In this document: piece by piece, positions 45,884 to 55,800 of the stretch | Layout of the letters: every line of letters begins with the position of its first letter | How positions within the stretch are numbered: the first letter of the stretch is position 1 | The notes under the pieces: model-generated | The model's database searches: none | What the model was told of the DNA's origin: nothing | What the model saw: the letters and a program-made list of their open reading frames with translations, nothing else | Made by a program: the position numbers and the translations under genes | From: Bradyrhizobium diazoefficiens | GTDB lineage: Bacteria > Pseudomonadota > Alphaproteobacteria > Rhizobiales > Xanthobacteraceae | Length of the DNA stretch: 64,000 nucleotides | Direction: 5' to 3' | Assembly (NCBI RefSeq): GCF_016599855.1 | Contig: NZ_CP067041.1 | Span: 2,232,001-2,296,000 of the forward strand

Positions 45884-47542
45884 TCAATTCACGCGCTGGA
45901 TGCGGGTCGGCGGCAACGGGCCGATCGGCCCGTGTGCTTTGAAGAAGGCAAACAGGGCATCCGCGTCGTACCCGCCATATTGCGGCGAGACGCCCTGTTT
46001 CGCAACCGTGAAGCCGTCGCCGCCGACGGCGAGATAGTCGTTGAGAGTGACGCGGTACCCCGTGTTTGCCTCGATCGGCCTGCCATTGAGCGTTATCCTG
46101 TCGGCCATGAGGCGGTTGCCGAGCGGCTTCGATGCATCCCAGGTGTAGCTGAACCCGTTCGACACCTGAAGAATCCGCGGACGCTTCGGATCGAGCCATT
46201 GCTGCTCCAGCATGTCCTTGAGCTGGCTGCCCGTCAGCGTCATCGTGACGAGGCGGTTGCGGAACGGTTGGCTCGCGAACAGTTCGCCGTAGGACACCGC
46301 GCCGTTCTCCTTCGGCACGATGTCGGTGCGGATGCCGCCGGGATTGGTGAGGGCGATAACAGCGCCGCCGTCCTTGACGTCCCTCGTCGCCGCAAGCTGC
46401 GCATCGGCGATGACGTCGCCGAGTGGGCTTTCGCCCGCTTCGTTCGGAACGCGCGACAGCGTCTGCGTCACCGATCCGGCCGGACGATTGGCGATCGGCG
46501 CCGAAAGCTTGTCATAGGCGTCGATCAGCGCGGTCTGCTCGGGATCCTTGGCCAGCGAGGCGTTGGCGACGATAACGTTCTCGGCCCGCGCGCTGACGAT
46601 GTCGCGTGTTGCCGGATCGAGCTTGAGGTCGATCGCCGTGACCAGCGTGCCGTATTTGTCCCCGCTGGTGACGAGTCTGCCGTCGATGTCGCAGACATAA
46701 GCGCGATGGGTATGGCCGCTGACGACGACGTCGACGGCGCGATCGAACTTCTTGACGATATCGACGATTGGCCCTGTGATTGCAGGACACTCATTGTAGT
46801 CGCCCGAGGGCTCACCGCCTTGGTGGATCAGCACCACGATCGCTTCGACGCCGCGCGCCTTCAGTTCCGGGACCACCGCGTTCACCGTCTCGGCCTCGTC
46901 ACGGAATTCGAGCCCGGCAATGCCTGACGGGGAGACGATGCCGGCGGTCTCCTTCAAGGTCAGCCCAATGAAGGCGACCGGAATGCCGTCGAATTCCCTG
47001 ATCTCGTACGGCGGCAAAATGCTCTTGCCGGTCGCGGTCTCGACGGTGGACGCCGCAAGATAGTGGAATTTCGCGCCGGCAAAGGGATGCGGTCCCTGAC
47101 AGCCGTCCTCCGGATGGCAGCCGCCATTCTGCATCCTGAGCAGCTCGGTCTTACCCTCGTCGAATTCGTGGTTGCCGACGGAGGTGATCGCAAGCCCCAT
47201 CATGGAGAGCGATTCGATCGACGGCTCGTCGTGAAACATCGCCGACAAAAACGGGCTCGCGCCGATGAGGTCGCCGGCAGCGACAAAAATTGTATTCTTG
47301 TGCCCCTCGCTCAATTGCTTGACCAGCGTCGCCATGTACTCGGCGCCGCCGGCGGCGACCATCACGTTCTTGCTCTTGTCTTCAGGGTCAGAGATGCGGA
47401 TGCCGCCCGGCGGCGGACGGAGATTGCCGTGGAAATCGTTGATCGCGAGAATGCGCAACTCGATGGGCGCTGTGGTTTGCGCGAAAGCGGGCCGGGCGGC
47501 GAAGGCGAGCGCGAAAGCGGTCAGGCGGAGAAGATGTCGCAT
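45884..47542 (-). CDS. Secreted 5'-nucleotidase/metallophosphatase family enzyme
   Basis: A 552-residue periplasmic enzyme with a signal peptide (about 1-21, cleaved after PAFA). The N-terminal calcineurin-like domain shows all metal motifs: LAINDFHGNL, AAGDLIGASPF, SVGNHEFDEG, VLIHQGGE and VVSGHTHRAYV. The C-terminal 5_nucleotid_C domain has ALTNPGGIRTDI and a YRVTLNDYLAVGGDGF substrate region. It hydrolyses nucleotides outside the cytoplasm (UshA/NucA-like) to recover phosphate and nucleosides. It is a stand-alone gene. Confidence 0.9.
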   Translation of the reverse strand: MRHLLRLTAFALAFAARPAFAQTTAPIELRILAINDFHGNLRPPPGGIRISDPEDKSKNVMVAAGGAEYMATLVKQLSEGHKNTIFVAAGDLIGASPFLSAMFHDEPSIESLSMMGLAITSVGNHEFDEGKTELLRMQNGGCHPEDGCQGPHPFAGAKFHYLAASTVETATGKSILPPYEIREFDGIPVAFIGLTLKETAGIVSPSGIAGLEFRDEAETVNAVVPELKARGVEAIVVLIHQGGEPSGDYNECPAITGPIVDIVKKFDRAVDVVVSGHTHRAYVCDIDGRLVTSGDKYGTLVTAIDLKLDPATRDIVSARAENVIVANASLAKDPEQTALIDAYDKLSAPIANRPAGSVTQTLSRVPNEAGESPLGDVIADAQLAATRDVKDGGAVIALTNPGGIRTDIVPKENGAVSYGELFASQPFRNRLVTMTLTGSQLKDMLEQQWLDPKRPRILQVSNGFSYTWDASKPLGNRLMADRITLNGRPIEANTGYRVTLNDYLAVGGDGFTVAKQGVSPQYGGYDADALFAFFKAHGPIGPLPPTRIQRVN

Positions 47543-47589
47543 GGAGCCAGATTAGTCGCTCCGCGCGAAGATTTCACGAAGCTTCTTGC

Positions 47590-47695
47590 CGTCATTCCGG
47601 GCGCGCCTCTCGGGCGCGAGCCCGGAATCCATTCATCCACCAACTCTGTTGCCCAATGGATTCCGGGCCCACGCTTCGCGTGCCCGGGAACGACG
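47590..47695. repeat. Family A-related repeat with internal GGATTCCGGGC arms
   Basis: It contains GTCATTCCGGGCGCGCC, GGCGCGAGCCCGGAATCCATT and, inverted, AATGGATTCCGGGCCC followed by CGCTTCGCGTGCCCGGGAA. This variant shares the CATTCCGGG block with the family A copies but differs inside. It lies between two genes of the same strand. Confidence 0.7.
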
Positions 47696-47714
47696 AGCAA
47701 ATCGATTGGTACTG

Positions 47715-48473
47715 CTACCGCTTCTTCCTGTTCGCAAACGCGTTGAACGCGGCAATCGCCTCGTTCGATGTCAGTCGGTCGCCGAACAGATGGCGTTCCT
47801 GGTCGATGCGGCGGGTGAGCTCCTCCGGTGAGGCACGCAGGAGCTTGCGCGAGGTCGCGACGGCCTCCGCCGGCAACCGGCAGATCTCGCGCGCCACCTT
47901 GCGGGCCTCGACCTCGGTATGTCCAGGCGACACCACGGTGTTGACGAAGCCGGCAGCGTGGGCCTCGGCGGCGGTGAAGCTGCGTCCCATCACCAGCATG
48001 GCGAAGGCGCGCTGGTAGCCCATGGTGCTCGGCATCAAGAGGCTCGCGGCGCCGACCGGAACGAGCCCGAGATTGATGTAAGGCGCCGAGAAGGTCGCTG
48101 CGTTGGAGGCGAGCACGTAGTCGCAGTGAAACAGCATCACGGTACCCATGCCGATCGATGCTCCGTCGACGGCTGCGATGATCGGCTTGGCGTTGAGCGC
48201 CAGCGAATAGAGGAATCTGACTCCATCCGATAACGTCTCGGGACGCGATGCGTCGGCCTTCATGAAATCGTCGATGTCGTCGCCGGCCGTGAACACGCCG
48301 GAGCCGCCGGTGATGATCATGCAGCGGATGTCGGGATTGTTCTGCGCGGCGTCGATCGCGCGGCTCATCTCGCGGTACATATCCTGCGTGATCGCATTCT
48401 TCTTGCCGGGGCGGCGCAGGGTGATCACGCGTGTGGCGCGGTCCTCCGTGACGATGATATTGCCGTTCGGCAT
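47715..48473 (-). CDS. Enoyl-CoA hydratase/isomerase family protein
   Basis: A 252-residue crotonase-fold enzyme. The oxyanion-hole segments are MIITGGSGVFTAGDDIDDFM and PIIAAVDGASIGMGTVMLFH; the position of the second catalytic Glu is not clearly acidic, so hydratase activity is not certain. YVLASNAATFSAPYINLGLV follows the usual pattern. It may act in beta-oxidation or as an isomerase. The ATG at 48473 with GGGAG is chosen over the GTG two codons upstream. Confidence 0.85.
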   Translation of the reverse strand: MPNGNIIVTEDRATRVITLRRPGKKNAITQDMYREMSRAIDAAQNNPDIRCMIITGGSGVFTAGDDIDDFMKADASRPETLSDGVRFLYSLALNAKPIIAAVDGASIGMGTVMLFHCDYVLASNAATFSAPYINLGLVPVGAASLLMPSTMGYQRAFAMLVMGRSFTAAEAHAAGFVNTVVSPGHTEVEARKVAREICRLPAEAVATSRKLLRASPEELTRRIDQERHLFGDRLTSNEAIAAFNAFANRKKR

Positions 48474-48773
48474 GAACACTCCCTGCGGCCGACTCGGCGC
48501 CTGCCCTCGGCGAGTCGTGCAGGGCTCAGCCTACATGATCCCACCGACCTGCCAATGCTGCGGCTCAATCATTTCGGCCGTGACGCTCCATGAGCGGTTG
48601 CATGACACCCGCCTGATGGTCGCGTTCGTCGGGGAACTGTGACGCGAAAGTTGCATCACATATCTCCTGCGGGGTCTTGCGCATTGCAACAATCGGCTAC
48701 AATGTTTCATTTGAAAAACCGGGGGTTGTACGGCACTATCAGCAGTCTCGTTCCATTTGGCCATACTCGATCG
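48474..48773. other. Divergent promoter region, enoyl-CoA hydratase and MFS genes
   Basis: This 300-base gap holds no convincing gene. The part near 48690-48740 is AT-richer (TACAATGTTTCATTTGAAAA) and probably contains the MFS promoter. No repeat was found. Confidence 0.35.
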
Positions 48774-50000
48774 ATGATTGCCGCAACGGGCGTTGACGAA
48801 TCCTCGCTGCACTACCGTGGCTGGCGCGTCGTGCTGGCCTGCTTTCTGATGGCCTTCTTCATGTTCGGCTTCGGCCTCTACGGCCAGGGCGTCTATCTCG
48901 CCGAGCTCCAGCGTTCCCATGGCTGGCCTGGCACGCTCCTGTCGGCAGCTAGCACCTTCTCGTTCCTGCTGACCTCCATCCTCGTCATCTTCACCGACGA
49001 TCTGCTCGCCCGCATCGGGCTAAGGGCGCTAATCCTGTGCGGGCTCGCGGCGCTCGGCGCCTCGACGGCTCTGATCGGCTTGATGCAGGCGCCCTGGCAG
49101 CTCTATCTCGCCTATGCGCTGATGTCGGTCGGCTGGACCGGAATGGGCTCGGTGGTGATCGCAACTGTGCTGAACGGTTGGTTCCAGCGGCGACGCGGGC
49201 TCGCCCTCAGCCTTGCCTTCAACGGCGCCACCTGCGGCGGCATCATTCTCGTTCCGGTCTTGCTGGCGCTGAGCGGCAGCATCGGCTTCCGCTCCGCCAT
49301 GCTGGCGGCCACCATCGTGATGGTGGTGCTGGTGCTGCCGGTGGTGGTCGTCTTCACCGGCTGGCCGGTCGATGCATTGCCCAATGCAGGTGTCTCCGGC
49401 GGCGAGGCCGCACGTCACCCGCGGAAGGAGCTGCTCGCGAACGCATCCTTCTGGACCATGGTGCTGCCGATTGCGATTGCGCTGCTGGCGCAGATGGGAT
49501 TCATCATCCACCAGGTCTCGTTTCTCGAACCGCTGATCGGCCGCGCCAGTGCCGGCCTTGCGGTCACCCTCATGGCGGCGATGGCGGTGGTCGGGCGGCT
49601 GTCGCTCGGTCTGTTCGTCGACCGGCTCGATCCGCGGCTTGCCTGCGCGGCGTCGATGACGAGCCAGGCGGCGGCGCTGCTCGTCCTCCTGCAGAGCCAG
49701 AGTCCGGCCGTGCTGCTCACGTGCTGCGCCGTCTACGGCTTCTCGATCGGCAACATGATCACATTTCCGCCTTTGATCATCCAGCGCGAGATCGGCAGCG
49801 CCGCTTTCGCGGCCGCGATGGGGCTGGGGACCTCGATCAGCGGCATCGTCAGCGCATTTGGCCCCGGCATCGTCGGTCTCATGCGCAGCATGAGCGGCGA
49901 CTACACGATGGCGTTCGCGATGTGCGTGGCGCTGGACGTCGTCGCGGCGGGAATTGTGCTGTGGCGGCCCGGGAGAAGGGCAAAGGTCGCAGCGTCGTAG
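48774..50000 (+). CDS. MFS transporter (monocarboxylate/OFA-like)
   Basis: A 408-residue permease with 12 predicted helices, of the type annotated as monocarboxylate or oxalate/formate antiporter-like MFS. GWRVVLACFLMAFFMFGFGL opens helix 1, RRRGLALSLAFNGATCGGII is the loop 4-5 region, and a central loop (VDALPNAGVSGGEAARHPRK) separates the two halves. The frame is open to 48639, but the ATG at 48774 (MIAATGVDESS) gives the family start. The substrate is unknown; flanking fatty-acid genes suggest a carboxylate. Confidence 0.8.
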   Translation: MIAATGVDESSLHYRGWRVVLACFLMAFFMFGFGLYGQGVYLAELQRSHGWPGTLLSAASTFSFLLTSILVIFTDDLLARIGLRALILCGLAALGASTALIGLMQAPWQLYLAYALMSVGWTGMGSVVIATVLNGWFQRRRGLALSLAFNGATCGGIILVPVLLALSGSIGFRSAMLAATIVMVVLVLPVVVVFTGWPVDALPNAGVSGGEAARHPRKELLANASFWTMVLPIAIALLAQMGFIIHQVSFLEPLIGRASAGLAVTLMAAMAVVGRLSLGLFVDRLDPRLACAASMTSQAAALLVLLQSQSPAVLLTCCAVYGFSIGNMITFPPLIIQREIGSAAFAAAMGLGTSISGIVSAFGPGIVGLMRSMSGDYTMAFAMCVALDVVAAGIVLWRPGRRAKVAAS

Positions 50001-50046
50001 CCCGAATGGATTGCGCCCTCGCGCCCCCGGACACGAGCGCTCCGCC

Positions 50047-51825
50047 TTACCCCAACAACACCGCATCCGCCGCTGCAACGGATCCCGCGCTCTCCGTCAC
50101 CGTGCGCTCGAGTGCGCCGGCTTGCACGGTGATGTTCTCGGCGAAGAAGCGCGCGAGCGAGACGTAGCGCGCGGCGTCGGTGTTGCCGTCGGCCTTGGCA
50201 GCGAGCGCCTCCGAGGCCAGCAGGCAGCCGCCGAGCGTGGCGCCGAACTGCTGCAAATACGGCGTGGCGCCGGCAAGGGCCTCGTTCGGCGCCGACGTGA
50301 CGCGCTCCAACAGCCATTTGCTGGTGCGTGTCAGCGCCTCCAGCGCTTCGCGCAATTTCACACCCGTGGTGCCAAAGCCGGGATCGTTGGAGGCTTCGAC
50401 TTGGCTGACGGTCGCGGAGAGCTCGTCGAGCAGCGCCCACACCGCAGCACCGCCGTTCGCCGCAAGCTTGCGCGTGACAAGGTCGATTGCCTGGATGCCG
50501 TTGGTGCCCTCATAGATCGTGGTGATGCGAGCGTCGCGATAATGCTGCGCAGCGCCGGTCTCCTCGATGAAGCCCATGCCGCCGTGCACCTGCACGCCGA
50601 GATAGGCGACCTCGTTGCCGATGTCGGTGGAATAGGCTTTTGCCATCGGCGTCAGCAGCGCGGCGCGCGCGGCGGCATCGGCCCGCACGCTGGGATCCCC
50701 GGCGCGCATCGAAACGTCCAGTGCGACGGCGGTGGCGTAGCAAATGGTGCGCGCCGCCGCCGTCTGCGCGCGCATCCGCATCAGCATGCGCTTGACGTCG
50801 GGATGCACGAAAATCGCGTCCGAGCCGTCGCCTGTCTTGCCGATTGCGCGGCCCTGCTTGCGTTCCTGCGCATAGGCCAGCGCCTGCTGATAGGCGCGGT
50901 CGGCAACGCCGACACCCTCCAGGCCGACGCCGAGGCGGGCCTGGTTCATCATCGTGAACATGCAGCGCATGCCCTGATTCTCTTCGCCGATCAGGAAGCC
51001 GATCGCACCGCCATGGTCGCCCATGGTCATGGTGCAGGTTGGGGAGGCGTGCATGCCGAGCTTGTGCTCGACGCCGGAAGCAATGATGTCGTTGCGCGCG
51101 CCGAGGGAGCCATCGGCATTGACCATGAACTTGGGAACAAGAAAGAGCGAGATCCCTTTGGTGCCGGCCGGCGCATCCGGAAGGCGCGCAAGCACGAAAT
51201 GCACGATGTTGTCGGTCATGTCGTGCTCGCCGTAGGTGATGAAGGTCTTCGTCCCCTTGATGCGATAGGTGCCGTCGGCCTGCTTTTCGGCGCGGGTGCG
51301 CAGCGCACCGACGTCGGAGCCGGCCTGCGGCTCGGTGAGCTGCATCGTGCCGGTCCACTCGCCGGAAACGAGCTTTTCGAGATAGATCGTCTTCAGCTCA
51401 TCGCTACCATGCGCATGGAGCGCCTCGATCGCGGACGCCGTCAGCAGCGGGCAGAGGCCGAAGGCGACGTTGGAGGCGCTCCAGATCTCGGTGCAGGCCG
51501 CGTTGATCGCGAGCGGCAGGCCCTGGCCGCCGAAATCCTCCGGTCCGGACACCGCGTTCCAGCCGCCCTCGGTCCAGCGCTTGTAGGCATCCGGCCAGCC
51601 CGGCGCGGTCGTGACCTTGCCGTCGGCAAGCTTGATGCCGTGCTCGTCGCCGATCTTGTTCAGCGGCGCCAGCACGTCGGTTGCGAACTTGCCGGCTTCC
51701 TCCAGCACGGCGCTCGCGATGTCCGCGTCGAAATCGCCGTAATGGCCGGCTTCCACGGCTGCCTTGAGGCCGGCGCCATGGTTGAGCGACAAGAGCATGT
51801 CAGAGATCGGCGCGCGGTAGGTCAT
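50047..51825 (-). CDS. Acyl-CoA dehydrogenase with C-terminal extension
   Basis: A 592-residue FAD enzyme of the long acyl-CoA dehydrogenase group that includes 3-methylmercaptopropionyl-CoA dehydrogenase (DmdC) and AcdA-like proteins. Seen are TGTMQLTEPQAGSDVGALRT, TKTFITYGEHDM, QVHGGMGFIEETGAAQHYRD and the catalytic Glu in TTIYEGTNGIQAIDLVTRKL. About 130 further residues make a helical C-terminal domain absent from short-chain enzymes. The precise acyl substrate cannot be given. Confidence 0.85.
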   Translation of the reverse strand: MTYRAPISDMLLSLNHGAGLKAAVEAGHYGDFDADIASAVLEEAGKFATDVLAPLNKIGDEHGIKLADGKVTTAPGWPDAYKRWTEGGWNAVSGPEDFGGQGLPLAINAACTEIWSASNVAFGLCPLLTASAIEALHAHGSDELKTIYLEKLVSGEWTGTMQLTEPQAGSDVGALRTRAEKQADGTYRIKGTKTFITYGEHDMTDNIVHFVLARLPDAPAGTKGISLFLVPKFMVNADGSLGARNDIIASGVEHKLGMHASPTCTMTMGDHGGAIGFLIGEENQGMRCMFTMMNQARLGVGLEGVGVADRAYQQALAYAQERKQGRAIGKTGDGSDAIFVHPDVKRMLMRMRAQTAAARTICYATAVALDVSMRAGDPSVRADAAARAALLTPMAKAYSTDIGNEVAYLGVQVHGGMGFIEETGAAQHYRDARITTIYEGTNGIQAIDLVTRKLAANGGAAVWALLDELSATVSQVEASNDPGFGTTGVKLREALEALTRTSKWLLERVTSAPNEALAGATPYLQQFGATLGGCLLASEALAAKADGNTDAARYVSLARFFAENITVQAGALERTVTESAGSVAAADAVLLG

Positions 51826-52070
51826 GGCTCACTCCCCGTGGACAAAGCTTGGCGACGTATTCCCATGAAACGGGCGGGGTCTCAATGGCCGGGAACGGAG
51901 CGAACGGTCCGGGGTCGGGCTTATAAGGAGTGTGGCCAGGCCGGCCCCCCGGGGCCTGTGGTATTTTGCTCCTCCAGGCGGTTGAAATGCCTCGCCGCTC
52001 CCTATAGACCGGCTGCGACCAAAAGGAATCTGCGGTAGCCAGTTCTTCCGCCGTTTCTCCAGTCGCCTGA

Positions 52071-52145
52071 TGGGGCGTAGCCAAGCGGTAAGGCAGCGGA
52101 TTTTGATTCCGCCATTCGGAGGTTCGATCCCTCCCGCCCCAGCCA
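52071..52145 (+). tRNA. tRNA-Gln(TTG)
   Basis: The sequence folds into a full cloverleaf: acceptor TGGGGCG with CGCCCCA, discriminator G and encoded CCA; D-arm TAGCCAAGCGGTAAGGCA; anticodon arm GCGGA-TTTTGAT-TCCGC with anticodon TTG; T-arm GGAGG-TTCGATC-CCTCC. It is the usual glutamine tRNA. It marks the left end of an accessory segment; a degraded copy of its 3' half lies at 59211-59257. Confidence 0.95.
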
Positions 52146-52461
52146 GCAATTAAGCTGCTGAGTTCGCTATGAAGCAGGAGTGATGTCGTCGCTCCCTGGA
52201 TCTGACCGCTGGGAAACTCTACTCTCTTCTGCTTCGGTCTCCGCATTCGACTACAACGTCCGCACGAGCCTCGCCGGTTGAACGCGCCTCGGCCGCGCGT
52301 CTCCTGCGAAACGGCAGGTCTCTTGCCAAAATTATCAGGCTTGATTCTGACGGCAGGCAACGCAAATCTCAGGACCTCACAGCAACTTCGCCCCGGACGT
52401 CTCGTTGACGATAGCTGAGGGCAGGTGCGCTGGCGATGCAGCCAGTGAAAGGAGGATCCCC
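52146..52461. other. Left edge of the tRNA-Gln island
   Basis: This 316-base stretch begins with AAGCTGCTGAGTTC (52151-52164), which is found again after the tRNA fragment at 59263. The rest shows no gene; a minus-strand frame through it and the tRNA is spurious. It ends with the strong ribosome site AAAGGAGGATCC of the DUF5132 gene. Confidence 0.5.
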
Positions 52462-52755
52462 ATGGCTTTTTTCGAGGACATCTTCAAGGGTGGTAATATT
52501 GTCACTGGGCTGGCCATAGGTATCGGCGCGGGAGTCGTGGCGCCGGCACTTATGCCCGTCCTCAGGCCGATCGCAAAAACGGTCATTAAGGCCGGGCTCG
52601 TCGCTTATGATCAAGGTCGGGTCGCATTGGCAGAGCTCAATGAGCAAACCGGCGACGTGCTGGCTGAGGCTCGGTCTGAGCTTGCCGAACAAGCCGAGCA
52701 AGAGGAAAAATCGAAAAGACCGAGAAAAGCGGAAACTGCTCACCAGGGCACGTAG
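52462..52755 (+). CDS. DUF5132-type small membrane protein
   Basis: A 97-residue protein: a short amphipathic N-terminus (MAFFEDIFKGG), one Gly-rich hydrophobic segment (VTGLAIGIGAGVVAPALMP), a second weakly hydrophobic helix, then a helix with VALAELNEQTGDVLAEARSE and a Lys/Glu-rich tail. The ribosome site AAAGGAGGATCC is strong. It lies 96 bases before a P-type ATPase gene on the same strand. Its layout, one membrane segment plus an AEAR-type helix, recalls PacL (DUF1490) proteins that assist mycobacterial metal P-ATPases. This analogy is inference; no metal motif is seen in the tail. Confidence 0.65.
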   Translation: MAFFEDIFKGGNIVTGLAIGIGAGVVAPALMPVLRPIAKTVIKAGLVAYDQGRVALAELNEQTGDVLAEARSELAEQAEQEEKSKRPRKAETAHQGT

Positions 52756-52851
52756 CTTTCAAACTAAATTAAGCTCGGCCAAATTGCGTGCAGCGATTTG
52801 ATTGCGGCGCAGTGGGGTTGTGTCACTCGGCAAGCTGCGGGTCCGAGGACG

Positions 52852-55800
52852 ATGAGTCTTGTTGCTCCATCAAACAAAAGGGCGATAGTTCCGCTGTCGT
52901 CGCGGAACCCACAAGCCCAAATACCCATCTCGATCGTGCCGCTGCACACGGCCGTGGCCGGACGAGTTCGGCTGAAGATCGAAGGCATGCGCGGCGCGCC
53001 GGCAATTGCGAGCCTGCTGGAACGAGGATTCACAGGGATGCCTGGCATCCATGATGTCTCGGCCAACGCCCTCACTGGCAACATTCTCATCCACTACGAG
53101 GACTCGGTCTCGATCGATCAGCTCGTCGAACGGATAAGCGGACTGCTCCTGGGCGACATCACACCCACCGTAGACGATCCGGCCGAGCTCCCGTGGCATA
53201 CAATTGAGACGGGAGCCATCGCGTCCGAACTCGACACCTCCTGTTCGGATGGCCTATCGAGCACGCGAGTATCGGAACGACTTGCTCAGGGGCTTGGTAA
53301 TTCGATCCCGCTGCTGCATCAGCGCTCGGAACTCAGCATTTTTCTCGATCAATTCCAGAGCATGCCAGTGGCACTCTTGGCCGGCGTCGCCGTGGTTTCA
53401 CTCGTGACCGGGACGTTGCTTGAGGCCGGGGCGATCATGGCTGTCGTGGCGTTCAACGCCGCTATCGGGTTTACAACTGAAAATCAGGCTGAGCAGACCA
53501 TCCGGAGCCTCGGAGCCCCCGCCTCGCTGACCGCGCGCGTGGTGCGCGACGGATCAGAGATGGATGTAGGCGCCGACCTGCTCGTCCCTGGCGATCTCGT
53601 CCTTCTCCGGCGCGGCACCGTTGTCCCCGCCGACGGCAGACTCGTAAGCGCCCGCGCGCTCACTATCAGCGAGGCTGCTCTCACTGGCGAGAGCTTGCCG
53701 GTCGCAAAATCAGTCGAAACCGTGCCTCACAGGGCGGCGCTCGCCGATCGAATGAACATGGTCCATCGGGGGACCATCGTGACAGGCGGGAGTGGAACGT
53801 TTGTCGTCGTGGCGACCGGGGCGAGAACCCAGCTCGGACGCATCCAGCGGCTTGTCGGCGCAACCAACACACCCGAAACTCCGATGCAACGACATCTCAG
53901 CGAGCTCGGAGAACAACTCGTCTGGGCCACACTGGCGGCAAGCGCTGCGGTATTCGGTGTAGGTTGGCTGCGTGGGCTGGCGGTCCTCCAGCTGGTACGT
54001 TCATCGCTATCGGTAGCGGTCGCGGCTGTTCCGGAAGGGCTGCCGATGGTTGCCACGACGACCCTCGCCCTTGGCGTCGAGGAGATGCGGCGGCAAGGAA
54101 TTCTGGTCCGACGGCTCGAAGCACTGGAGACGCTGGCCTCCGTCGATGTCGTTTGCTTCGACAAAACGGGCACGCTGACCCACGGCTCCATGTCATTGGG
54201 AGTCGTTGCTGTCGGTGACCGCGTCTGCGGTCGACAGGAGAACGGCCTGGTGGACCAGAACGGGCTGGTTGCCCGACCGGAGCAGGACCGCCGTCTTCGC
54301 ATGCTGCTGTTGGTCGGCGCTCTTTGCAGCGAGACCGAGGTAGAGGAGCGCGACGGGCAAATGCAGCTCAGCGGCTCAGCAACTGAAATCGCGCTCGTTC
54401 AGGCAGCACTCGATCACGACATTGACGTGAGCGAGCTGCGGCGCCGCTACGTAAGGCGGTCGATTCAGCATCGCACCGAGGCCTACAGGTTCATGGCGAC
54501 GACGCATGCTGACGAAGCTCGCGTCTTGATCGCGGTGAAGGGCAGCCCGGGCGAGGTGTTGGCACGTTGCGCGTTTGAAGCATTGCCTGACGGTACTCGG
54601 CAAATTCTCACCGCGAGACGGCGCGCTCAGATCGAAGCTCAAAATGCCAAGATGGCTGAGCAGGCACTTCGGGTGCTGGGAATGGCGTACCGTGAATTAC
54701 AGGTGCCTGGTGCCGATCTTGAGGCAGGGGAGCTCCACATAGAAGAACTGATATGGAGCGGTCTTGTCGGTCTTGCCGATCCGGTGCGGTCCGGCCTTCC
54801 CGCGCTGATGCAGAAGCTGCATCACGCTGGCATCCAGACCATCATGCTGACTGGCGATCAGAGTACGACGGCGCGCGCAGTGGCGGAACGAATTGGCCTT
54901 AGTTCAGATGGTCAGGTCAAGATCATCGATACGGCAGACCTTGACCACGTAGCGCCTCTCGAGCTCGCCGCCAAGGCGCGCGAGGCGCATGCCTTCGCAC
55001 GAATCAGTCCCGGGCAGAAGCTTCAGATCGTGCGTGCCCTTCAGGAGGCGGGGTCTGTGGTGGCGATGATCGGGGATGGCATCAATGATAGCCCGGCGCT
55101 GCGTGCGGCTAACGTTGGGATGGCTATGGGACGAAACGGAGATGCAGCAGCAAGAGAAGTCGCCGACATCTTTTTTGCGAATGACGATCTTGCGTCGTTG
55201 CCGCTCGCCATCGAGCGCGGCCGTGGCACTTACACCAGTATCCGCAATGCGGTTCACTACATCATCAGCAGCAACACGAGCGAGATCCTGCTGATGCTGG
55301 CGGGGGCCGCTGCCGGCTTTGGTGAGATGCTCTCGCCAATTCAGCTGCTATGGATCAATCTCATCTCCGATGTCCTTCCCGCGATCGGTCTCGCTATGGA
55401 GCCTATCGATCCCGACGTGATGGAGCGCGGACCGCGCGCCGCCGATGAACCGATAATCCGATCCGACCAATTCTCCCGCCTCGGCAGCGAAGCCGCCGTG
55501 CTCACGGCAAGCGCGTTCGGCACGGCTGTCTTCGGTGCAATGCGCCACGGCTTTAAATCGCCCGAAGGGAGAACAATGGCTTTTGGCAGTCTGGCCGTGG
55601 GCCAACTTCTGCACACTCTTAATTATCGCTCGTCTAAGCCAAGCAAATTCAGGCCAGCTCAGCTCTGGGCGGAGTCACGTTTGGTGCAGATCATTTCCGG
55701 CTCGGTCGCCGCGCAAATCGCAGCTATGCTTGTGCCGGGCGTGCGAAGCGCGCTTAACGTTGCACCGCTCGGCTTGCTGGATGCCGGTGCCATGATTGCG

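Noticed and set aside
49954..52038. 694-codon plus-strand frame opposite the acyl-CoA dehydrogenase gene
   Set aside because: It is the shadow of the real gene at 50047-51825, which has complete motifs.
51800..52360. 186-codon minus-strand frame through the tRNA-Gln gene
   Set aside because: It translates the antisense of the tRNA and its flanks; such frames are a well-known annotation artefact and there is no ribosome site.
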